Of a DNA stretch of 64,000 nucleotides, positions 33,043 through 44,369 are shown one piece after another. Numbering within the stretch: position 1 is the first letter of the stretch; every line of letters begins with the position of its first letter. The translations under genes and the position numbers were made by a program. Source of the stretch: Aedes albopictus (lineage: Eukaryota; Arthropoda; Insecta; Diptera; Culicidae); contig NC_085137.1 in assembly GCF_035046485.1 (NCBI RefSeq), positions 475,875,396-475,939,395 of the forward strand, read 5' to 3'. The notes under the pieces are model-generated. The model was given only the letters and a program-made list of their open reading frames with translations. It made no database searches and had not been told where the DNA came from.

Positions 33043-33284
33043 CAAAAACTGAAATTCACGAAATCGAGAAATATAAAAGATTCATCTTCCAAAACATGTT
33101 TAAATCGATTGTAGATGACGAAAAATGATATTTAGCTCAAAATCAAAAATTTGGGTATTAGAGGGTTAATACCCAAATTTTTGATTTTGAGCTAAATATC
33201 ATTTTTCGTCATCTAAAATCGATTTAAACATGTTTTGGAAGATGAATCTTTTATATTTCTCGATTTCGTGAATTTCAGTTTTTG
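33043..33284. mobile_element. Nested foldback, 118-bp near-perfect arms
   Basis: Arms 33043-33160 and 33167-33284 are reverse complements with very few differences (TGAAATTCACGAAATCGAG and complement), around the 6-base loop GAGGGT. The words at the arm end and loop (TTGGGTATTAGAGGGTTAA) recur at 33759-33777. Confidence 0.8.
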
Positions 33285-33948
33285 ATTTTTCTAATTTTTA
33301 TTTTTGAACATCCCCACACCTTTATATTTTTCCTGGAAGCCTATTTGGGGTACGGATTTTTTGAGATGAAAACATTTTGAGATATTATGATTATTGTTGA
33401 CATATTTTTATTTAAATTCATAGAAAATTTTATTTTCCGTGTAATTGTAAGGAAAATAATTTTAGAGTGTATTCGATTCCCTTAAACTATTAAACTAGGG
33501 TAGAATGATTTGGGAAAAATTTAAAATATGATAATTGTAGCGATTCAATACAAAATAAACAATGACTTCTAAAAGGTGACTAAAACATCAATTTTTTTAA
33601 TGATTTTTGAAAAATGTAAATACACTTTAAAATACACCAAAACCCATTTTGAGATATACAAAACAGTTCTAAATATCAGCCAAAAATATAAAAATTTTAA
33701 TTTTCCACGAAGCAAAAATTACAAAAATGCTCAAACTATACCCCGTCTAAAGGCGGGGTTGGGTATTAGAGGGTTAAGAAAAAAATCATTTTCAAAAAAA
33801 TCAAAAAAGGGATTTTTTTAGTTTTGTCCACGTGGACATTGGAGGAGGGGGGTAGGGGTCAATGTAAAGTTCACTCTTGTCCACGGGGAGGGGGAGGGAG
33901 TCAAAAACCATGATTTTTCTGTCCACTTGGTGTATGGACGGCCCCAGA

Positions 33949-34440
33949 CGTAATTGAACTAGAATGATAGAAAAATATGTCTAAAATTTCATCCCGGTCA
34001 CTTAAGTGCCTTGGAACCAGGTTTACGGATGTTTCGAAGAACCGCTTCCGGGGTCAATTTTTGAATATAATTCAGTGCCTCATACGACACCTCAAATTTC
34101 TTGATTTTTTTTGATATATCATTCCGAGCTATTTTTCTGATATTCGAAATAATTTGTCCATTTTGGAATCAATATGCGGATTTCACGAAAATTGGTGCCG
34201 TCGGTTCCGCGGTATATTTTTCGAAGATGAATAAACAAGGCTTCATGATTTTGAAGCTTGTAGCATATGAACATATTTGGGTATTTTGGAATCCGTTTAC
34301 CGATTTTCCGGAATCATGTTTCGAGGACCATGTTTTGAAAATGATTCAATGCTGTCATGCGACACTTCATAGTTCATACAAGTTCATACATCGGCTTTCG
34401 AAATACACTATACTGGTGTATGTAATTCCCATCCTGGCAT
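33949..34440. repeat. Distant relative of the 152-bp satellite
   Basis: Two spaced blocks (CATACGACACCTCAAAT near 34083 and CATGCGACACTTCATAG near 34355), each preceded by text like TTTCCGGAATCATG or GAACCGCTTCCGG. These echo the ATGCGACACATCAAA and TTCCGGAACCGG words of the satellite but at about 270-bp spacing. Confidence 0.35.
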
Positions 34441-34550
34441 AGAATGCTAGGATTCTTGCTGGATTATTTCGAGCAATCTTCCTGCAATTCCTCCAAAAAA
34501 TTCTCCAACGATTCCTTCAGGGACTCCTCTATGGATTTCTCCAGAACACC

Positions 34551-37500
34551 TCCAGCCATTTCGGATGGGATTTCAGAGACTTATTATCTCCCGAAATACT
34601 TCTTCTAGAGATTTCAGAATCCTATAATGATTGCGTAACGCAATTAGCGTTAAATCATCCCAGCAAGAGATTTTTGGGATAAATCCCAGGAGAAATTCTT
34701 AGGAGAATCCCTAGAATAATGCCGCGAGGTATTATAGTTAGAATTTCTGGATGAGTCATGGGAAGAATTGCTGGAAGAAACACAGCAGAAATTGCTTGTG
34801 AAATCCAGCTGGAATTGCTTGAGAAAGGCTAAGAGGAGTTCCTGGAGGAATACCATGAGAAATTTAATGGAAAATCTTTAGATAAAACCTCTTGGAGAAA
34901 AATTTCTGGAGGAATCACCGGATGAACTTCTGGAAGAATCTTAGGTAAAATCACTGTAGGAAATCTTAGAAGGATTCTGGAGTGTACCATTGTAGAAATT
35001 TCAACAGAAATCCTAGAGATTACTGGAGGAAACCATTCTGAAATTTCTAAAGATCGAGAATGTCTGGAAAATCAAAAGAAAAATTTCTTGAAGAAATACC
35101 TGCAGAAATATCTCGAGAAGTCCCTGAAAGAACTGGTAGAGGTATTCTGAAGGAATCCACAGAGCAGACCCAAGGCCCTGGTGGAATCACAGGAGAAGTT
35201 TCTGAAAAATCTCAGGAAGATTTTCCGGGAAAAATCCAGCAAGAATGCCAGGATAAATGCCTAAACCCTAAAGCAATCACTAAAATCATTCTTAGAGGTA
35301 CGGTAGTTAGAATAACTGAAGGAATTCTTGGATAAAATCTCTGGACGATTTCCTGGATGAGTCCTTGAAGAAATCCCTGGCAGAACAACCGAAGCAATTT
35401 TTAGTAGAATTCCAGGAAGATTGCCCGGAAGGATCACAACAAGAAAGCTCTAGAGGAACCCCTAGCAGAATTTCTGAAGAACCACAGTTAGGAATTCTGG
35501 AGGAGTCTAAGCTAGAATAATTGGAAGAATCACAGGAATAGTATGTGAGGAATCCATGCTGGAATTTCTGGAGGAAGGCCACGGGGAGCTCCTGGAGAAA
35601 TACCATGATAAATAACTGGATAAAATCTCTGAAGGAATTTCTAGACAATTCATCGGAGGAACTTCTATAAGAATGTCCGGAATATTGCCATGCTTAATCC
35701 TAGAAAAAAATCCTGAAGAAATCCCACGAGAAAACTTTTGGAGAACTCCTGGAGGTATTACAGTAAGAATTTCTGGAGGAGTCCTAGAAGGAATTGCTGG
35801 TAGAACCACAGTTGCAAGCAATTGCTTGACGGATCACAGCTGAGTTTTCTGGATAAAATCTCTGAAAATGTTCCTGGAGAAATCACTGGAGGAACTTCTG
35901 GAAAAATCCATGGAATATTGCATTGAATGATCCCACAAACAGTTCTTGAAGAAATTTGTGGAGGAATTCCTAGAACTTCAGGAGATTTCATAGAAGGTGT
36001 TTCAACAGAAATCATAGTAGGAAATGCTGGAAGAGTTTTAAAGATTTTTTTAAGAGTCCTTTTTTTTAAATTTTGAACTTCTTTTTCCATTCTTTATGTC
36101 TTCCGTAGGAGTAAATGATTGAAGTGGTTGCTTCTTATTACTAGTTTCTAAACTTCGTCTATTTTTTGTGTTATTTTAATGTTTTTTTCTTACCAAAAGG
36201 CTATTTGCAGTTCAGTAGGAATATATGGGCCTATCTTGATGCATAGGAAATTCATTGCCTGTATTTCCTAAGAAACCGCTTCTCTATGATCACAGTACGC
36301 AGTTGAACACGAAAATGGGCATAAAGATTTGTGAAAGAAATGAGAAGGTTTAGGGAACACCTAAAACTAGCTTCCCATCCAATTTTCAGAAGATCATTTG
36401 GTAATAGAAAAATAAATAGTGCATGTTATGTGTATTTTTCTAGATGCTGCCCCTCATTACTATTTCCCTAGCTCCGCCTATGTATTGTATTATTTTTCTT
36501 ATAAAGTTCATCGTCTCAAGATGCTTATCGTGGAAGAAAGACATTATTTACCTGCAAAGCGGCAACTTTTGAAAAATATTTAAAGTCACCTTTCTCCCTC
36601 TCCCCCCTTTATTATTTCCTTACTACGACTATGCCTAATCCTTTCAAGGTGGATTCTGGTGGCTTACAGTGGTAAAAAAGAAAGAATAAATTTAGATGTG
36701 ATGACTGAGAATTTAGTATAGAATATTGATTATATGTACTGATTTGAGTACTCAATTGCTCTGCCCCTTGCGAGCCCATATCACTGGCTACGCCTATGTG
36801 TGATATTTTTCTCGATAATGCACGATTCTAAGCTTCTAATTGGCGCAAGAAAATTTATTATTTGTTACTTTATGGTCAAGTTATGATTTTTTGAAATTTT
36901 TGGACGATTTTGAAATAATTGCCCCTTATTACTGTTTTTCCTAGCTTCGCCCATGATTTGCATTTTTTCTTGGAAGTACCTCACCTGAAGATTCTGACCG
37001 TGAAAAAAAATCATGATTTGCTTGCAAAACGGGGCTAATATAATTTTTTATATGTGTGGCAAACACATAAATGGGGTGCCCCCCATTTGCCCTTATCCTT
37101 GCTACGACTATGTTCGATATTTTTTCTAGCAAGGTGAGTGTTGGCGGTTTTCAATGATGGAAGAAGATTGTAATTATATGGATTAACAGCAAAGATATAG
37201 GCATTTGAATTAGTGTAACGCTGTTTTTAAGGAAGTGCCCCTCTTTGAAAAGCCCCTTTTTATCGTTTTTCCTCGCTACGACTATATTTGATAAATTATT
37301 ATGAAAGCTGAGGCCCCAAGGTTTTCGGCAATATAAAAATTTTTACATTTGGGTTTAAAACGAAGAAGATATGATGTTTCTAAAAATTAGTGTAACGGTG
37401 TTTTGTAGGCACCGTCTTCTGAGGCTATTTTTTTAGCACCGCCGCCTGAGAGTTAATGCCTCTTCAATTTTAATGGAAATTCACTTCAATTCGTTGTTGA

Positions 37501-37917
37501 CAATGTTTTGATTACAAACCTAAAATCAAAAAAAAAAAGTGTTCACCACACCCAGATTCGATACCAGCACCTTGAGATTCACAATCATCTGTTTCCCCAC
37601 TACACTACTTCACATCTGTTAGATAGGTGTGTATCGAAGCGAAACACTTCCTACCACCTGTCATCTATATTTACTTTTATGTCCAAAACAGTCATTATCA
37701 AACCAATAGCTTTTCACTTTGGACCGTACTGCTTTATACAGTAGTGCAAATCGAAGTGATTTGCAGATAATTTCTCCGGTGGGTTTGTTTTGGTTCTGAA
37801 ATCAACAGTGACAGCATTGTGATTTCAAAAGGAAAAACGTTGCTGATCATGTTGATTGGGATGTTGAATAGTTAATGGATTTTTCCCTTACATCGAGCGT
37901 GCAGACTTTTTACCGTG
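34551..37917 (-). repeat. Right arm of the giant inverted repeat
   Basis: Reverse-complement copy of 20230-23211, starting at CTCCAGCCATTTCGGAT. It repeats the 12-bp array (34551-36020) and the CGTAGC-core array. The outer part (37460-37917) is longer than in the left arm; CACTTCGATTTGCACTACTG (inverted) still aligns with the left CACTTGAATTCGCACTACTG. Confidence 0.85.
37545..37630 (-). mobile_element. tRNA-like SINE in the outer right arm
   Basis: Minus strand A-box-like TAGTGTAGTGGGGAAACAG and B-box-like GGTATCGAATCTGG. Absent from the left arm, so inserted after the arms formed, or lost from the left. Confidence 0.55.
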
Positions 37918-37954
37918 TAGGAGAGGCCTCTGCGGAACTTGTTCCAGTTTTTTT

Positions 37955-38165
37955 TTCGAATGAGTGTAATCAGTTTCGCACCTTTTAATTCCGCCCTAAT
38001 TGCTTATCCTTTGACAGATACGCGTATTTCGACTATCACTTGTAATCTTCCTCAGTGTCTGACACTGAGGAAGATTACAAGTGGTAATCAAAATACGCGT
38101 ATTTGTCAAAGGATAAGCAATTAGGGCGCAATTAAAAGGTGCGAAACTGATTACACTCATTCGAA
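37955..38165. mobile_element. Palindromic repeat, about 105-bp arms
   Basis: TTCGAATGAGTGTAATCAG to CTCAGTGTC, then the complement starting GACACTGAG. Arms differ at a few sites. A related single-arm copy with its flank (GGGTTCGAAAAGTCG) is at 59635-59808 in opposite orientation. Confidence 0.8.
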
Positions 38166-38215
38166 GAGGGTATTCTGCTTAGAGGGTTCGAAAAGTCGGT
38201 ACAAGATCACACTTC

Positions 38216-39536
38216 AGTCATTTTTTTCTGCCCTATTCTCTCGTACTCATGAAGATTGAGCCTATCTGATTACAATTATGTGGGATTTCGAAACGCAATT
38301 GAAACTATCAAACGTAAAAGTTTCTAGATCTCGATTTTATTTCAAAAACATTTCTCCAACAAAAACAGTGTCATAGTAATCGCTGTACAAACTGAAGGAA
38401 AACAGATAAAACAACTGCCCACTGGTTGTGTGTGTGTCTGTTTGTTCATGTCTTATTTTCTTTAATTTACTTATAGTAGGAGTTATTCAACACATCAGTT
38501 TGATTTTCATTGATATTTTCTTCCACTGACCTTTTTCATTTTCTGTTTACCAGATTTACTTTCTTAGTTTCAACTTTTATTCAACCTTATCAAAATCACG
38601 GACCCATTTCTCTTGCGTGATTGATTTATTCTCTCGAGTTTCTGTTGCCCCTCTGTATGGCCAAGTTTATGACACAGTCAAATATGCACTCCACATTTAC
38701 AGTCCACAAATCTCTCCATAGTTGAATTGGCTACGAATGGATCGCTTTGCAGAGTCGTCGAAGAGGATCAGTGTCGTATGTAGTCGTACGCAATCAATAA
38801 TACGTGATAGATCTTCGCATGGAGTGAACTAGAATAGATGGAATGATTTTTTTTTGTTTTCTGAGGAACTTGGATGACCTTTCTGGTATGACCACAAAGT
38901 AGTTTTACACATGATGTCGAATGATAATTTGGCGATTCGTTTTCTCTTTTGAGATTCTCGAAATGTATAGGTAGGTTCTGTCTTTTTTCTGTAGGGTTGC
39001 ACTATTTACGATTTTTTTTTGGTAAGGTAAAACTATTGTTGTTTTCAATTTACAATGTATGAGTGTTTTTGTTTCAGTGTGTTCGGGAAGTAGTATTTAC
39101 TTTTGATTTCGTTTATTTTTTATTCATTTTAAATGTTTAGTGTTCGATTGAAATATTTATTTCTTTTTTTCAATCCAATGAACGAATAACAGAGAGTTTT
39201 GGCTTAATTTGTTTAATCGTCAGTTCATTTGTTTTTTGTTTTGCTTACTTCGACTTCGATTGCGCTGAACACCGGCAGAATCGTCGTTCGAATTATTTGA
39301 TTAGATTTATTTTAATAATTTGATTACCTAGCGCTTTTTAATTTTACATTTCATAACAAAAACTAATCTATGTACATCATTTTCTTACAATTACGACCTA
39401 GAATCCGTATCAAGTTGATGACTGCTGCTTAGAGGGGTAGGTTGGTTGAATTCTAACTCGCGCTGACACTAATGGCAGGTGTCGTTTGCGTGTTCAGATG
39501 TTTGTCATACTAGGTTATGGAACAGGACTGGAAGCT
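38216..39536 (-). other. Probable 3' UTR/3' flank of the glutamate receptor gene
   Basis: T-rich on the plus strand (A-rich as minus RNA), no TIR elements recognised, several minus-strand AATAAA words (about 39113, 39150). Position directly after the receptor stop codon suggests a long 3' UTR; the end is not determined. Confidence 0.4.
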
Positions 39537-40678
<1,142 letters not shown>

Positions 40679-40682
40679 TTAA

Positions 40683-40775
40683 CCGTTATGTGTCCGACAA
40701 TTTTTTTGCTTTTTTCTACACCGTGTATTTCAAATGGGCGCTGGGTACCCGGGTACCCTGTCGGCCACATAAGGG
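40683..40775. mobile_element. 93-bp TTAA-flanked MITE
   Basis: CCGTTATGTGTCCGAC left, GTCGGCCACATAAGGG right (inverted CCCTTATGTGGCCGAC), TTAA at 40679-40682 and 40776-40779. Internal palindrome GGGTACCCGGGTACCC. CCC-type end and TTAA are piggyBac-like. Confidence 0.8.
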
Positions 40776-40779
40776 TTAA

Positions 40780-41250
40780 ACTTGATTGACCGCCCGCATT
40801 GTATTGTATTGTATTCCTGTATTGCCAGATCAGTTACACCCACACAAGGAACCAATAAGATAGCTGCTTAGGACTAACAGGCATCTTCAGTGTGTGAGCG
40901 TTGGTAGTCTTGTATTTTTAGGCGACAATAACGCCTGCTGCGTCAGGTTGCAGGTCAATGGGGGAGGTAAGGGAAGTGATGATTGCAATCGCTTGTTGCC
41001 AACAGGCCGTTGAGTCCTCTGCACCTGCATAAGCTCATGCGGATGTCGGTGTGTTGGTGGGAAATGTTTTATTGTTGGCACAAGGTGCATGCATTGGTCC
41101 ATGGATGCCAGGCGTAAAGTGATATAGATTGTGTGAAGATGTCTGTGAAGTTCGCTTGGTTGCATAACTTGTAGGCGTTATATGATAGATTGACACAGTG
41201 CTGTGGTGATAGTTGGAAGGAAGGGAAACGGCTTTTTTTTTCAAATCCGT
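40780..41250. other. Unassigned intronic sequence
   Basis: Contains a TTGTA microsatellite (about 40800-40815) and no bounded element. Minus-strand frames of 69-92 codons have no recognised motif. Confidence 0.35.
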
Positions 41251-41254
41251 TTCT

Positions 41255-41838
41255 GGTTCTAGCGATCGCTATGAACATACGCATATACATGAGATGTATA
41301 TGTAGGAGAGAGAGAGAGTTGATAGAAAGTTACAAAGTAGGAGGAGAGGGACGAGCCAGGGATTGAACCCAGGACCTTCTGCATATGAATCAGAACCCGA
41401 GCAGGAGAAAATAGCTGAAAAATAACTAACTCAGGTATGGAAAACCGAATACCTACAACCTGAATGAGGTATTAAGTAGCCCTGCATAAGAGGTAAAATA
41501 CCTAAAATAATAACTGGTGTGTTTTCTGTGCATAACGCGTGAATAATGACATCAGGTATGGCAATACCTAAATAATAACCGGAGATTTTTCCATACAAAT
41601 GGCGATTTTTTCATAATTGAATAATACCTCAATCAGTCCTCAACATCAAATCAATAACTCGTTGAGGTATTGTACCAATACCTACAAAATACCAAAATAA
41701 GTTATTTTCAAAACCTGGACAACCGACCAATACCTTGTCTTGGTATGATACCTGACTTTGGTATGCTCCAGTTATGTGGCAGTTATTCATTCCTGCTCGG
41801 GAAGCGGTAGCCATTGAACCACCAAGCTCGTCGCACTA
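41255..41838 (-). mobile_element. tRNA-derived SINE interrupted by a MITE
   Basis: Reading minus strand: A box TTGGTGGTTCAATGGCTACC (41838-41805 side), then after removing 41396-41801, the anticodon-arm-like part and B box GGGTTCAATCCC, with complementary ends GACGAGC and GCTCGTC. The tail has CT-repeats and TACATATACATC. The head re-joins cleanly across the insertion (CAGAA|GCGG). Confidence 0.65.
41396..41801. mobile_element. MITE with CCCGAGCAGGA ends
   Basis: Starts CCCGAGCAGGA and ends TCCTGCTCGGG, with AA on both sides. The interior has many AATACCT/AGGTATT inversions. Same TIR class as 61548-61892. Inserted into the SINE head, so younger than it. Confidence 0.8.
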
Positions 41839-42137
41839 ACAGGTGGCAGTGTGCTCACAAAAAAGACACAAGGCAAAAATTGATGATGATTTTTCTTTAA
41901 AAGTTACGTGTGTTTGTCTGTTGCAGTGGTGTCATCTATATTACTCCAAGTTAATCACTGAGTAACCAGCTCTTGCGGTAAACAAAATGAGCGTCTCTAT
42001 AGCTATAGGAAAAAAGCATATTTTATTTATTTTTTATGCCTCCATACATGTTAGAAAGTAGCTCTAGTTGGCTTTGTAACTGGTAACTGAGATGGTACAC
42101 GCTTATGTAACTATGCACAAGTGAGCTGGTACCGATG
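41839..42137. other. Unassigned intronic sequence
   Basis: No bounded element recognised. Confidence 0.35.
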
Positions 42138-42346
42138 CACAGGGAAAAATTACTACTCAGTGGTTGAGTTGGTCTTACTCAGAAATCGAAAAATCCTTTG
42201 TTTTCTCACTCAGTTTCCGTTAAAAGTGGAACAACCCATAGCCAATGGGTTGTCCTACTTTTAGCCGAAACTGAGTAAGAAAACAAAGGACTTTTCGATT
42301 TCTGAGTAAGGCCAACTCAGTCATTGAGTAGAATTTTTTCTCGGTG
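42138..42346. mobile_element. Foldback MITE, about 100-bp arms
   Basis: CACAGGGAAAAATTACTACTC left, inverted CACCGAGAAAAAATTCTACT right; arms pair down to ACAACCCAT-AGCCA-ATGGGTTGT. CACYGAGAAAAA ends are shared in weaker form by 32321-32542. Confidence 0.8.
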
Positions 42347-42349
42347 TGG

Positions 42350-43330
42350 CATTATATCCTCCTAGTAAGGTCGGGTGACAGTCCCAAGGGCCTGGGCCAA
42401 CCCTCGGGTGGCCTTCCTGTTTGCATGGATAACCACCAGGATCATTGACAACTACTTCATTTGCAGTGAGGGATAGTGACTCTAAGGGGGACTCAAGAGA
42501 AATTACTACCAAATCAATGAACAACAACAACAACAATGTGATCGAGAGTTGAGAGGTAGAGGGAACGGCAACCAGCCACCCCCTTTTCACCCCCACAGTA
42601 TTTCGTCCCTTACCGCGTGCGTTAATGCAGGGCTCTGGCGAGGTGGACCTCTTTGCCCGTGCAACTCGTGGGATTAACTGTGAAGTCAAATTAAAAACAA
42701 ACAATTCAATCAGGAGGTGGTGGTAGTGGGGAGGCTAACCCCTTTGCAAGGAGCAAGGAGTAGCGAAGAGGCAGGAGCGGGATACTGCGCACGTAGCTCC
42801 ATCGTGGGAGCTTCGATCCACTCCCCGGCCAGTCTGCCGGTGGACATATTGGACGGTGCGTGGTTGCTGAGGGCCATCAACCAAAAGCGAGAAGGACTGT
42901 CCGCGATCGACGTACCTAAGCAGTAACTTGGCAAGATCATCACATTTGCGTCCACGAAGTCCCACATAAGTAAGGACCTGAAAACGGCCCTGTTGCGACT
43001 TCGTAAGTCGATGAACGATGCCAAGCAGGATCACGTAAGACCCGTGAAGACTGCAGCAGCGCGGAGCCCCAGACGGAGACCTTCCCTTTCGCAAGAAGTC
43101 CTAAAGATGTGGCGGATGCGACTGCTTGTGATAGGCACTCGCAGAAGCGGGTGAGACAGCCGCCAGGTGAGGAGCTGTGTGGCAGTGCTCGCTAGACTAG
43201 GAAAATACCAACCCCAAAGGTCGGCAGTACCTAATGCCGGCCAGTCGGATCCCAGCCAGGCGCTTACATCAACTATGCGAATATGGGCAGCGCAATCTTC
43301 TCAGGATTCCAGGTCAGCCCATCTCTGGAT
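42350..43330 (+). pseudogene. R1/LOA-type LINE 5' region and ORF1 remnant
   Basis: Plus-strand translation across stops gives CARSSIVGASIHSPASLP, LRAINQKREGLSAIDV, and ITFASTKSHISKDLKTALL with RLRKSMNDAKQDH, which I recognise as ORF1 (coiled-coil/gag-like) text of mosquito R1/LOA-group LINEs. Upstream is 5'-UTR-like sequence with CAA repeats (about 42515). Several stops and no downstream ORF2. The assignment of the clade is moderate. Confidence 0.55.
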
Positions 43331-44369
43331 TACAAACATTTTTTTAGACTCCCTCTCAGGATTCTAGATGAATTTCTGTTAACCCTTAAAAGCCCTAGAC
43401 GAACCACTTTTTTTCAATCGGCTACTACTCAAAGATCATACAATCAAAAAATTTGAAACCAATTTTAAATTGAATGCGGTTAGTTGGTCTTCCAATATCT
43501 GGGTGTGGCATCCCCCCTGACCCCTCCCCCCTTTCTGGGTATTGAGAAATGCCTTGCCACGAGGGTATTTTTCGGCAATTTTATTGAATATCACACATAT
43601 TATCATTCTGAAATTTGTATTGTAAAATGTGTTTGGCCATAAAATGATCGCTCTGTGCTATGGGCATGCCACCGCTATGGAACCAGTTCCGGACGTTCAG
43701 GTTTCCGGACATAATCTCCGGAGGAACCTGCTACATACTGTATACCAAGGTTCGCATTTATAATCCTTTTTTGTGGCTTCAAATATTGAATTTAGAAGTA
43801 TGATGTCTTGGAAGAGTTTGTTCTATATACTTAATAGTTTATTTTAAAATTTTCACCTAGATGATTAATCCACCTAAAAGTGCGATAGGAATTCACTTTT
43901 CTCAAAAATAAAGATAGAGTATTGGTGTCTTCTACAAAGTTGCAGAAAAGGGTATTATTGGAAAGTTTGCCGAACAAACTATTACCTTATTTGCTCAACT
44001 TTAAGAGTTATGTGTCATTGTTTGTGGACGACCCCTTGTAACAGGTTTTCGGATATAACTTTTTCTATGGATTTGTAGGATTCTTCGAGTGTTCTACAAA
44101 GTTGTTCTTTGTGATGGAATACACCTCATTCTGCTTTTTTCTTCGTACTGGATTAACGCTCCAAGTGGTACAGTGCCTGCATCTCAACTCAGTTTACAAA
44201 AGATTCAATGGAGTTTTTGGTGAAATTCTTTTTATTTTTTTTATTTTTTAATGATCATAATACTCCTCTAAAAATTATTACTGTAAACTCTCATGCAATT
44301 ACAGCTTAGATTCCTACGTACAAAAAAAATGTTGTGATTTTGCTAGACATCTTTGTTTATTTTCCTGCT

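Larger units (their letters stand above)
31574..33945. mobile_element. 2.37-kb TIR element with 3-bp duplication AGA
   Basis: Left end GGGGCCATCCATATACCACG then TGGAC; right end inverted GGGGCCGTCCATACACCAAG then TGGAC. AGA precedes the left end (31571-31573) and follows the right end (33946-33948). Subterminal GTCCACGTGGACA palindromes and G-rich GGAGGAGG tracts occur near both ends. A 3-bp duplication with GGGGCC ends is compatible with PIF/Harbinger; that is an inference. The interior has 12-bp arrays (31740-32300, 32560-32830), a nested MITE and a nested foldback, and no transposase. Confidence 0.75.
20230..37917. mobile_element. Giant 17.7-kb inverted structure with matching termini
   Basis: Left terminus CACGGTAAAAAATCTGCAC and right terminus (inverted) CACGGTAAAAAGTCTGCAC, each next to TA (20228-20229, 37918-37919). 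Arms 20230-23211 and 34551-37917 are inverted copies, nearly identical from about 20335 inward; the right arm is longer because of a SINE-like insertion and extra sequence near its end. The arms hold a tandem array with a CGTAGC core and a 12-bp-period array. The 11.3-kb interior holds a Helitron-like element, satellite arrays and nested MITEs. No transposase seen. Either one giant foldback transposon or an inverted duplication of a 3-kb repeat. Confidence 0.6.

Noticed and set aside
32829..33128. 99-codon plus-strand frame
   Set aside because: Lys/Asn-rich AT-driven frame whose last third is the left arm of the foldback at 33043; no domain recognised.
42321..43094. Minus-strand frames of 104-127 codons
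   Set aside because: They are antisense to recognisable LINE ORF1 text on the plus strand.
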